Assembly (NCBI GenBank): GCA_035276475.1
Contig: DATELQ010000069.1
Span: forward strand, 1 to 64,000
Direction of reading: 5' to 3'
Source of the DNA: DATDFB01 sp035276475
GTDB lineage: Bacteria; Acidobacteriota; Thermoanaerobaculia; Gp7-AA8
DNA length: 64,000 nucleotides
Shown: piece after piece, positions 15,204 through 22,905 of the stretch
Position numbering within the stretch: the first letter of the stretch is position 1
Layout of the letters: the number at the start of each line of letters is the position of its first letter
Program-made: the position numbers and the translations under genes
Notes under the pieces: model-generated
What the model was told of the DNA's origin: nothing
The model's database searches: none
Seen by the model: the letters and a program-made list of their open reading frames with translations, nothing else

Positions 15204-16672
15204 CGCGTCTCGGCGCCGCCACGCGCGCCGCCGGCGTGCTGCTGCATCCGACGTCGCTCCCCGGACGCGGCGGCATCGGAGACATCGGCGCGGTGGCGGT
15301 CGACTTTCTCGACTGGATGCGCAGCGCCGGCTTGCGCATCTGGCAGGTGCTGCCGCTCAATCCGCCCGGCTACGGGAACTCGCCGTACGGATGCCTCTCG
15401 TCGTACGCCGGTAATCCGCTGCTGATCGCGCTGCCGTTCGACGACGCGCCGTCGCTCTCGGACGATCGCGTGGAGTTCGACCGCGTCGCGCAGTGGAAGC
15501 ATGCGGCGCTGCGCAAGTCGTTCGCGCACTTTCGCGCCACGGCCTCGGACGAGCGGCGCGCGGCGCTGACGGCGTTCGAGCGCGACAACGCCTGGCTTCC
15601 CGATTGGGCGCTCTTCGCGGCGCTCAAGGAGCAGCACGGCGGGCAGGCCTGGACGTCGTGGCCCGCGGAGCTGGCGTTCCGCGACAAGGAGGCGATCGCG
15701 CGCGCGCGGCGCGAGCTCGCCGACGAGATCCGCTTTCACAAGTACGTGCAGTGGCTCTTTTTCACGCAGTGGGCGGAGGTGCGCCGCGCCGCCGACGCGC
15801 GCGGGATCGAGATCATGGGCGACGTGCCGATCTACGTGGCCTGCGACAGCGCCGACGTCTGGGCGAACCGGCATCTGTTTCAGCTCGACGACCGCGGCGC
15901 GCCGACGGTGGTGGCGGGCGTGCCACCCGACTACTTCAGCGAGACGGGGCAGCGCTGGGGCAATCCGCTCTACCGCTGGGACGCGTTACGCGAGACGCGC
16001 TACCGCTGGTGGGTCTCGCGCATCCGCGCCGCGCTGCGCTTCGCCGACGTGATCCGCATGGATCACTTCCGCGGCTTCGCCGCGTACTGGGAGATTCCGG
16101 CGCACGAGCGCACGGCGATGAACGGCCGCTGGGTGCCGGGCCCCGGCAAGCCGCTCTTCGACGCGATCCGCAGCGCGCTCGGCGGCCTCCCGCTCGTCGC
16201 CGAGGACCTCGGGTTCATCACGCCGGAGGTTCATGAGCTGCGGCGAGCGATCGGCATCGCCGGGATGCGCATCCTGCAGTTCGCCTTTCAGCAGCCGAAC
16301 AGCAATCACCTCCCCCACTGCTACCCGCCGGAGACGGTGGTCTACACCGGCACGCACGACAACGACACCGCGCGCGGTTGGTACGAAAATGCCTCCGATT
16401 CCGAGCGCGCCGCCGCTGCGCTGTACCTCGGCCTCACGTCCGCCGACGACGTCGCCTGGACGCTGATCCGCACGGCGTTCACCTCCGTCGCGCAGACCGC
16501 GATCGTCCCGGTACAAGACATCCTTGGCCTCGGCTCCGAGGCGCGGATGAACATGCCGGGAGCGGAGAAGGACAACTGGTCGTGGAGGTTGCGGCCGGGA
16601 GCGTTGACGGTGGAGCACGCAGGGCGGCTGCGGCGGTTGGGGGAAGCCAGCGGAAGAGCGCAGCGAGATTGA
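15200..16672 (+). CDS. malQ: 4-alpha-glucanotransferase (MalQ, GH77)
   Basis: This 490-residue GH77 enzyme transfers alpha-1,4-glucan segments between maltodextrins. It has the family start RAAGVLLHPTSLPGRGGIGD and QVLPLNPPGYGNSPY. The catalytic residues are Asp288 (IRMDHFRG, nucleophile), Glu335 (LVAEDLGFI, acid/base) and Asp387 (GTHDND). It is the short bacterial form, without an N-terminal extension. The GTG start overlaps the stop of the GH57 gene. Its frame stays open far upstream, but that part shows only random GC-rich composition and overlaps the GH57 gene. With TreYZ on the opposite strand it forms an alpha-glucan/trehalose neighbourhood. Confidence 0.94.
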   Translation: MTRLGAATRAAGVLLHPTSLPGRGGIGDIGAVAVDFLDWMRSAGLRIWQVLPLNPPGYGNSPYGCLSSYAGNPLLIALPFDDAPSLSDDRVEFDRVAQWKHAALRKSFAHFRATASDERRAALTAFERDNAWLPDWALFAALKEQHGGQAWTSWPAELAFRDKEAIARARRELADEIRFHKYVQWLFFTQWAEVRRAADARGIEIMGDVPIYVACDSADVWANRHLFQLDDRGAPTVVAGVPPDYFSETGQRWGNPLYRWDALRETRYRWWVSRIRAALRFADVIRMDHFRGFAAYWEIPAHERTAMNGRWVPGPGKPLFDAIRSALGGLPLVAEDLGFITPEVHELRRAIGIAGMRILQFAFQQPNSNHLPHCYPPETVVYTGTHDNDTARGWYENASDSERAAAALYLGLTSADDVAWTLIRTAFTSVAQTAIVPVQDILGLGSEARMNMPGAEKDNWSWRLRPGALTVEHAGRLRRLGEASGRAQRD

Positions 16673-16693
16673 CGACGATTTTGCGCTGACGAT

Positions 16694-16830
16694 CTCAGTT
16701 AACTAGCTGGCAAACTCACTTAACTAAGTGAGAATCTCAGCTAACTAAGTAAGATTCTCAGCTAACTAAGTGAGAATCTCAGTTAACTAAGTGAGATCCT
16801 CAGCTAGTTAAGTGAGAATCTCAGCTAACT
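16694..16830. repeat. Seven tandem 21-bp near-palindromic units, AT-rich
   Basis: Units start every 21 bases at 16694, 16715, 16736, 16757, 16778, 16799 and 16820 (the last truncated). The typical unit is CTCAGCTAACTAAGTGAG plus a 3-nt spacer. Unit 2, CTCACTTA-AC-TAAGTGAG, is a perfect palindrome; units 3 to 6 are imperfect versions, and units 1 and 7 diverge at their outer ends. The array is far more AT-rich than its surroundings and carries stop codons, so it is not coding. It fills most of the 219-base gap between the converging malQ and Uma2 genes; I see nothing else in that gap. Confidence 0.92.
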
Positions 16831-16891
16831 TTCTTCGCTTGTCAGCGTTTTTCGTGGCAATTTCAGCGTGCGCCGAGCCGATCCCAGCGCG

Positions 16892-17446
16892 CTAGCGGAA
16901 GAGTTCAGCGAGATCGATGGTCAGGCCGGGAAACATCGTCGTGATGGCGACGTCGCCGGCTGACGCAGCGAGCTCGCTCACGAGCGGCAGGGCTTTGCCG
17001 TCGCGCCGGAACACGCGGATGGTGTTCGCCTCGGGATCGGCGATCCAATACTCCGTCACGTCGAACCGTTCATAGATCGCCAGCTTGCGCACCTCGTCGT
17101 TCTTGCGATTGAACTCGGATAGAACCTCGAACACAAAGTCGGGCGCACCGTGAACATGCTTTTTCGTGACAATCGAGGAACGCTCGTCGCTGATGAAGAG
17201 CACGTCTGGGTCACAAACATTGTCGATCGCGAAGACGACGTCGAATGGAGCGACGAAGACCTCACCGATCGGATTGCTCCGTAGATAGTGCTCGATCTCA
17301 TAAAACAGGCGGCCGACGATGCGCTGATGCCGCGCAAATGGTGAAGGAGACACAAACAGCTCCCCGTCAAGGATTTCGCGAATGACGTTGTCCTCCGGCA
17401 TCGCCAGGAGATCCTCGTACGTCCATCGCTTCACGACGGTACTCAT
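16892..17446 (-). CDS. Uma2 family protein (restriction-endonuclease-like fold)
   Basis: This 184-residue protein starts MSTVVKRWTYEDLLAMPED and has the Uma2 pattern: EILDGELFVSPSP, the VFAIDNVCDPDVLFI strand pair with its Asp, FVFEVLS with the Glu, and the helix RKLAIYERFDVTEYWIADPE. This is a PD-(D/E)XK-like nuclease fold. The family is very common in cyanobacteria and soil bacteria, and its role is still unclear. It lies nine bases downstream of treY. The treY stop codon forms part of a TAGACT box six bases before this ATG, so it may also have its own leaderless transcript. Confidence 0.88.
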   Translation of the reverse strand: MSTVVKRWTYEDLLAMPEDNVIREILDGELFVSPSPFARHQRIVGRLFYEIEHYLRSNPIGEVFVAPFDVVFAIDNVCDPDVLFISDERSSIVTKKHVHGAPDFVFEVLSEFNRKNDEVRKLAIYERFDVTEYWIADPEANTIRVFRRDGKALPLVSELAASAGDVAITTMFPGLTIDLAELFR

Positions 17447-17455
17447 GCCGTAAGT

Positions 17456-20038
17456 CTACCTCGGCTGCAACACCTCCACCGGAAACGACGCGAAGACGTT
17501 CCGTGAGGGCTCCTCGCCGGTGAAGATGTTTCGCCACGATCCGGAGAGTGGCAGCGACGTTTCCGCCTGCGCTCGGCGCGTCGTCAGGCGTGGTACCGCA
17601 ACCGCGATGGTCGTTCCGTTCAGCGACCGCGTGAACGCGAACACGTGCGGCCCGCCGTCGATCGGTGTGTAGTCGCCGTCGCGGAAGAGCTCCGGCATGC
17701 GCCGGCGCAGGTCGAGAATCTTCCGCATCGCGTAGAGCTTCACGCGGCCGTCCTGCCAGTTGCGGAGGAGCTGCGCCACGTCCGCGCTCTCGCGCAGCAG
17801 CGACGCGCGGTGCGCGTAGTCGACCGGACGGCGGTTGTCGGGGTCGACGAGGCTGTAGTCCCACAGCTCCGTCCCTTGATAGAAGTCGGGCACGCCGGGC
17901 GCCGTCGCCTTCAGCACCATCTGCGAGAGCGCGTTCAGGAATCCGGGAAAGGCGATACGGCGGTGGAAGCGCTCGAAGTCGGCGCGGAACTCTTCGTGCT
18001 GCAGCAGCGCGGCCGCGTAGTCGAGCAGCGCGCGCTCGTAGTCCGCATTCGGCGTGATCCACGACGTGTACGTCTTCGCCTCGCGCGCGGCCTTCTCGAG
18101 GTACTGGCGAAGCCGCGCCTCGTCGAGCGGCCACGCGCCGGCGAGCGTCTGGTACAGCAACAGCTCCTCGTTCGGCTGCGGCACGCCGTCGCGGCGCAGC
18201 GGCGCGGTCATGCGCGACCACTTCCGCACCTGCCGCGCCCACGCCGCCGGCATCTCCGAGAGCACGTTGATGCGCGCGCGCACGTCCTCGCTGCGCTTCG
18301 TGTCGTGCGTCGACGTCGCGTTCATCGTATGCGGCCACGCGTGCTGGCGCTGCGCGTTGTGCGCGTGCAGCTCCGCGATCGGGTCGAAGCCGCCGCACCG
18401 CCCGGGATGCCCGCCGACGTCGTTCAGCGACACGAGGCGGTTGTAGTTGTAGAACGCCGTATCCTCGACGCCCTTGGCCATCACGCGGCCGGTGAACTGC
18501 TGCCAGCGCATGACGAAGGCGAGCCACCGCTCGCGCTCGGCCGACAGATACGGCGGCGGCTCGAGGAGCAGCACGAGCTCGAGGAAGACGAAGAGCCGCG
18601 CATCGAGGCTCGCGCCCGCGCGCCGCCGCGCCTCGGCGATGGCGCTGCCGAGGGCGGCGCGGTCTTCGTCGCTCACGCCGCCGTTGCGGATGTACGAGCG
18701 GTACACCTTCATGCACGCCGTCACCTCGGTCAGCGCCGCGAGCAGCTCCGCCGGCGCGAAGTCGCGCGCGTTGCGGTCGGCCATGGCCAGCGCGGAGAGC
18801 TCGCGCCCGAGGCCGCGCATCTCGCCGGAGAAGAGCTCGGCGATGACCTGCTTCTTGCGCTCGTAGCAGACGTCGTCGAACGACTGCGTGACGCCGGCGA
18901 AGCGGCGATAGAAGTCGTCGAGCTCCGCGAGCCCCGCAGGATCGACGAAGAGCGCGTTCACGGCGTCGAGGAAGTCGTAGCCGGTCGTGCCGGCGACGGG
19001 GAACGACTGCGGCAACTCCTCGCCGGGGCCGAGGATTTTCTCGAGGACGACGTAGAACTTGTCGTCATCGCCGCCGAGGCGGTTCTGCAGCTTGCGCAGG
19101 TACCCGATCGGATCGTAAAGCCCGTCGATGTGGTCGATGCGCAGCCCCGTCACTTTCCCCTCGGCGATGAGCTCCAGCGTGCGGCGGTTGCGGGCCTCGA
19201 AGACTTCGAGGTCCTCGACGCGCAGGCCGACGAGGTCAGTGACGTCGAAGAAGCGGCGGTAGTTGATCTTCTCGCTGGCGATGCGCCAGTACGCGAGGCG
19301 GTACCACTGCGCGTCGAGCACGGCGTCGAGCGCGTCGATGTCGCCGTTGACCGCGTCGACCGCGCTCTCCACTGCGGCGCGGAAGTCGTCATCGCTCTCG
19401 TAGAACTGCCAAAGCTTTTCCTTCAGAAGCTTGCCGTTCCGCTTCGCCACGTCTTCGAGTAGTTCGTGCAGCTCGACGTTCATCGCCTCGTTCGGCAACG
19501 ACGGCTGCAGCACCAGCCTGTACGACGCCGGCGCGAGCGGCAGGCGGTTGTCGTAGTAGGTGAAGAAGAAGCCGTCGCGGTCGAAGCCGAGGCGGATCTC
19601 GTGCGCGTCGAGGATCTCGCCGTAGGGGCGGCCGAGAATCGGCAGCAGGAGCTTCTGCGTGACGGAGTTCCAGTCGATGTCGAAGTAGTTGAAGAAGCGC
19701 GACTGCGGGCCGTTCTCGAGGACGCTCATCCACCAGGCGTTCTCGCCGCTGGCGGCCATGTGGTTCGGCACGACGTCGAGCAGGAGGCCGATGCCGAGGC
19801 GCTGCAGCTCTTCGTGCAGGGCATTGAAGTCCTCTTCGGTTCCAAGCTCCGGATTGAGCGCGCTGGCGTCGACGACGTCGTAGCCGTGCATGCTCCCCTT
19901 CCGCGCCTTCAGGATCGGCGACGCGTAGAGGTCGCTGATGCCGAGCTCGGCGAGGTACGGCGCGATGTCGCGCGCGTCGCGGAAGGTGAAGCCGGCGTTG
20001 AACTGCACGCGATAGGTCGCGCGGGGAACGCGGTACAT
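17456..20038 (-). CDS. treY: Malto-oligosyltrehalose synthase (TreY)
   Basis: This 860-residue GH13 enzyme isomerises the reducing-end alpha-1,4 bond of maltodextrins to alpha,alpha-1,1. It starts with ATYRVQFNAGFTFRDA and contains GSMHGYDVVD and DVVPNHMAASGEN. The catalytic Asp302 is in GLRIDHIDGLYDP, Glu333 in YVVLEKILGPGEELP, and the third acid in STHDTKRSEDVRAR. The C-terminus has VPDFYQGTELWDYSLVDPDNRRPVDY. I choose the ATG at 20038, with a GAGG overlapping the treZ stop; a TTG at 20047 is an alternative. The product is the substrate of TreZ, encoded immediately upstream. Confidence 0.95.
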   Translation of the reverse strand: MYRVPRATYRVQFNAGFTFRDARDIAPYLAELGISDLYASPILKARKGSMHGYDVVDASALNPELGTEEDFNALHEELQRLGIGLLLDVVPNHMAASGENAWWMSVLENGPQSRFFNYFDIDWNSVTQKLLLPILGRPYGEILDAHEIRLGFDRDGFFFTYYDNRLPLAPASYRLVLQPSLPNEAMNVELHELLEDVAKRNGKLLKEKLWQFYESDDDFRAAVESAVDAVNGDIDALDAVLDAQWYRLAYWRIASEKINYRRFFDVTDLVGLRVEDLEVFEARNRRTLELIAEGKVTGLRIDHIDGLYDPIGYLRKLQNRLGGDDDKFYVVLEKILGPGEELPQSFPVAGTTGYDFLDAVNALFVDPAGLAELDDFYRRFAGVTQSFDDVCYERKKQVIAELFSGEMRGLGRELSALAMADRNARDFAPAELLAALTEVTACMKVYRSYIRNGGVSDEDRAALGSAIAEARRRAGASLDARLFVFLELVLLLEPPPYLSAERERWLAFVMRWQQFTGRVMAKGVEDTAFYNYNRLVSLNDVGGHPGRCGGFDPIAELHAHNAQRQHAWPHTMNATSTHDTKRSEDVRARINVLSEMPAAWARQVRKWSRMTAPLRRDGVPQPNEELLLYQTLAGAWPLDEARLRQYLEKAAREAKTYTSWITPNADYERALLDYAAALLQHEEFRADFERFHRRIAFPGFLNALSQMVLKATAPGVPDFYQGTELWDYSLVDPDNRRPVDYAHRASLLRESADVAQLLRNWQDGRVKLYAMRKILDLRRRMPELFRDGDYTPIDGGPHVFAFTRSLNGTTIAVAVPRLTTRRAQAETSLPLSGSWRNIFTGEEPSRNVFASFPVEVLQPR

Positions 20039-20043
20039 CAACC

Positions 20044-21750
20044 TCAACTATTGCAAAGCGCGAACCCCTCGGCCGGCACGAGGAGCTTGCGGCCGTCGGC
20101 GAGGTCGATCGTCTGCTCGACGTCGCCGAAGTTGAAGCCGAGGAACACGTCGCCGCGGCGCACGAGGAGAACGCGGCGCTCATCGTCGGCGTGCGCTTCG
20201 ACGTCGTCGAGGTCGAGCGAGCGGAGCGCGGGTGTCTCGCGGCGGAGACGGAACAGGTCGGCATAGAACGCGCGCAGCGAGTCGTCGCCGCTCCCCGTCA
20301 GCTTCGAGCGCTCGAACGTGGCCTGGTCGTGCGGGTCCGGCACCTCGCCGCTCCATTCGAAGTCGTCGAACTCTTCGACGCGGCCGCGGCGCACAGCTTC
20401 GATGAGGTCTTCGTCGGAGTGCGAGGTGAAGTACTGGAACGGCGCAGTCTCGCCGTACTCCTCCCCCATGAAGAGCATCGGCAGGAACGGCGCGAGGACG
20501 ACGGCGGCCGCGGCGAGGCGGAGCTTGGCGGGCGAGACGATGGCGGCGAGGCGCTCGCCGCGCATGCGGTTGCCGACCTGGTCGTGGTTCTGGGCGAAGA
20601 CGACGAACTGCGCGCCGTCGCGCGTGGCCGGCCGCGCGCCGTACTTGCGCTGGCGGTACGGTGAGCGCTGGCCGACGTAGAGGTAGCCGGTAGTGAGGAC
20701 GCGCGCGAGATCGCTCACGTTGCCGAAGGCGGAGTAGTAGCCGTCGCGCTCGCCGGTGAGGAGGGCGTGCAGGGAGTGGTGAAAGTCGTCGCTCCACTGC
20801 GAGTCGAAGCCGAGGCCGAGGTTCTTTGCAGGAGTGATTACGCGCGGGTCGTTGAGATCGCTCTCGGCGATCGTCCAGATCTTGCGGCCGAGTCGCTCGG
20901 CACAGTCGCGCACCGCCGTCGTCAGGTCCTGCAGGAACGGCTCGGCGGTGTGGTCGACGATGGCGTGCACGGCATCGACACGCAGGCCATCGATGTGAAA
21001 CTCGTCGACCCACTGCAGGGCGTTGTGGATGAAGAACCAGCGCACGTCGTCGCTGTGCGGGCCGTCGAAGTTGAGAGCGAGACCCCACGGGGTTTTGTAG
21101 CGATCGGTGAAGTACGGCCCGAACTGCGAGAGGTAGTTCCCCTCGGGACCGAGATGGTTGTAGACGACGTCGAGAAGGACGGCGAGGCCGCGCGCGTGCG
21201 CAGCATCAACGAGACGCTTGAGCGCAAGTGGACCGCCATAGCTCGCCTGCGCCGCACCGACGTAGACGCCGTCGTAGCCCCAATTCCTCTCGCCCGGAAA
21301 TTGGCCGATCGGCATGAGCTCGATGGCCGTGATGCCGAGCTCGCGGAGTCCGTCCAGCTTTTCGATGGCGGCGTCGAAGGTCCCTTCGGCAGTGAACGTG
21401 CCGACGTGGAGCTCGTACATGACGAGGTCCTCGAGGGCAACGCCGCGCCAACCGGCGTCGTGCCATTCGAAGTGGTTGCCGACGACCTCGGACGGCCCGT
21501 GCACGCCCTCCGGCTGCAGCCGCGAGGCGGGATCAGGGCGGTCGGTGCCGTTGACGGTGTAGAAGTAGCGCGTGCCCTCTTCGCAGTCGATCGTGGCGCT
21601 GTGGTAGCCGTGCGCGTCCTTCGCCATCCCCACCCGCCCCTCCCCCGGCGCGACGAGGTGGAGGTCCACGCGGCCCGCGAACGGAGCCCAGACGCGAAAC
21701 TCGCAGCGATCGCGCGCGACGAGCGTCGCGCCCAGCGAGGGACCCCTCAT
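20044..21750 (-). CDS. treZ: Malto-oligosyltrehalose trehalohydrolase (TreZ)
   Basis: The 568-residue protein has an N-terminal E-set/CBM48-like domain (residues about 10-90: FRVWAPFAGRVDLHL), then a GH13 barrel. Motifs are YELHVGTFTAEGTFDAAI, ELMPIGQFPGERNWGYDGV, VVYNHLGPEGNYL, the nucleophile Asp259 in GLRVDAVHAI, the acid/base Glu near residue 296 in IAESDLND, and QNHDQVGNR. It releases trehalose from maltooligosyl-trehalose made by TreY. No treX debranching gene is in the window, although GH57 and MalQ lie on the opposite strand. It starts at ATG 21750, 77 bases after the DUF4926-type gene; a TATAGC sequence ten bases before the start could be a promoter. Confidence 0.94.
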   Translation of the reverse strand: MRGPSLGATLVARDRCEFRVWAPFAGRVDLHLVAPGEGRVGMAKDAHGYHSATIDCEEGTRYFYTVNGTDRPDPASRLQPEGVHGPSEVVGNHFEWHDAGWRGVALEDLVMYELHVGTFTAEGTFDAAIEKLDGLRELGITAIELMPIGQFPGERNWGYDGVYVGAAQASYGGPLALKRLVDAAHARGLAVLLDVVYNHLGPEGNYLSQFGPYFTDRYKTPWGLALNFDGPHSDDVRWFFIHNALQWVDEFHIDGLRVDAVHAIVDHTAEPFLQDLTTAVRDCAERLGRKIWTIAESDLNDPRVITPAKNLGLGFDSQWSDDFHHSLHALLTGERDGYYSAFGNVSDLARVLTTGYLYVGQRSPYRQRKYGARPATRDGAQFVVFAQNHDQVGNRMRGERLAAIVSPAKLRLAAAAVVLAPFLPMLFMGEEYGETAPFQYFTSHSDEDLIEAVRRGRVEEFDDFEWSGEVPDPHDQATFERSKLTGSGDDSLRAFYADLFRLRRETPALRSLDLDDVEAHADDERRVLLVRRGDVFLGFNFGDVEQTIDLADGRKLLVPAEGFALCNS

Positions 21751-21827
21751 GCTCGGCGGGGCTATAGCGGATTTGGTGCCGGGGGGTGGCCCTTATTCGG
21801 CTCTGCAACAACCGAAAGATCCATCGC

Positions 21828-22040
21828 TCATGCGGAATCTTCCGGAAAGCATTCAAGGTCGGAACGGGATGCCACCACGGTAGCGTAAGTCGTTCCGTTG
21901 TCCCGCGAAAATTCCACTTCGAATGCGTCAGGCGAATGAATTTCGATCACGTATCCAACGGACCCAAGCGGTGCGTCATTCGACGCAAAACGGTCAGTGA
22001 TTAGACGCACACGATCGAAGTTCTTGATGGCATCGCTCAT
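21828..22040 (-). CDS. DUF4926-type small protein, probable immunity partner of the RHS toxin tip
   Basis: The 70-residue protein runs MSDAIKNFDRVRLITDRF, then PLGSVGYVIEIHSPDAFEVEF and TYATVVASRSDLECF. It resembles DUF4926, a small beta-rich family with VRL, GxxGxVxEI and YEVEF motifs. Its ATG overlaps the TGA of the giant RHS gene by four bases, so the two are translationally coupled. The gene is about 53% G+C by hand count, lower than its surroundings and like the RHS tip. From family memory, DUF4926 is often found beside DUF6883, which the RHS tip resembles. I infer that it neutralises the tip; it could otherwise be an unrelated antitoxin-like protein. Confidence 0.75.
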   Translation of the reverse strand: MSDAIKNFDRVRLITDRFASNDAPLGSVGYVIEIHSPDAFEVEFSRDNGTTYATVVASRSDLECFPEDSA

Positions 22041-22905
22041 TCCGCATGTCCGCTAAATGGCGTGTTGAGTGTAATTGTATTGTTGTCGCGAACCATCCAA
22101 CCCGAAATGATTTGACGCACCTCCCCGCTTGCTGCTCCCTTACCGTGAAGTTCGATGACGATGTCTACCCGTTGTCCCCATTGGTCCTTCACACCGAGTG
22201 TAAATTCACGAGCATTGTATTTCGCGGTCGCTTGTTCTTCATAAATTCGCACCAACTCGGCGGTATCACCCACGTCATATCCCAATGCTTCGAAAATCTT
22301 GGCCTTGCCGTGTTTCGCGCCTTTCTTGAAGACATAATTTGAAAACTTTTCTGGAGCAGCGACCGCTCTAACAGGCTGGTCGTTACCGCCATTCGTGCCA
22401 TTCACTGCTGTTGCGAGAATCGCTGTTGGGGGTGGCGTAGGCCAAGTCTGGCCTACCGTGCCCGCACCCGTTCTCACCGTCGATCCGGTATTGACTTGAG
22501 GCTCAAATGTGCTGAAACCTCCGGTTTCGATATCCGGTATCGCCGCTCGAACCATAACAAGGTCGAACAACCCATTCGCCGAGGCTTTGGCGATTTCCTC
22601 TTTGCAGCCCGTACTCGCGGCGGCATTCACTGCCTGAACCCGCTTGTCCGTGGCACCACCGATTACCATCACCGGATGCCGTGCTGCGCTCTCGATGTCG
22701 TAAGCCGTTTCCTTCGCGGAGTGTTGCCAGTTCTCAGATCGAACGCGAACCTGCCAGAAGAGCGTAGAACTGCCGGGGAGCAACTTGTCAATCACGAACC
22801 CCAGCGCATCCGTTGCACTTTCAAAAACGTTGTTTGCCTTGTGAAGACCGACTTTGCCGACAGCCACAGCAGACGCCAGCGTCGTGTTCTTGCATCGCTC
22901 GTCTG
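22037..22905 (-). other. Variable C-terminal tip of the RHS protein, DUF6883-like
   Basis: This segment follows the RHS core motif. Its final about 110 residues (AAPEKFSNYVFKKGAKHGK, then AKIFEALGY, and DQWGQRVDIVIELHG) resemble DUF6883, which has the pattern EKLTNYLL..HPxGxxKAxFF..xLGF followed by YGxRYxVxxxLxG. A hydrophobic linker (ALGFVIDKLLPG) sits earlier. Hand counting gives about 50% G+C for 22021-22440, rising to about 73% by 23101-23160. A nuclease-like activity is only a guess from analogy with other RHS tips. The toxin role is inferred from position and the coupled small gene. Confidence 0.7.

Noticed and set aside
16694..16830. CRISPR array interpretation of the 21-bp repeats
   Set aside because: The repeats are directly adjacent with 3-nt spacers, far too short for CRISPR spacers, and no cas genes are present.
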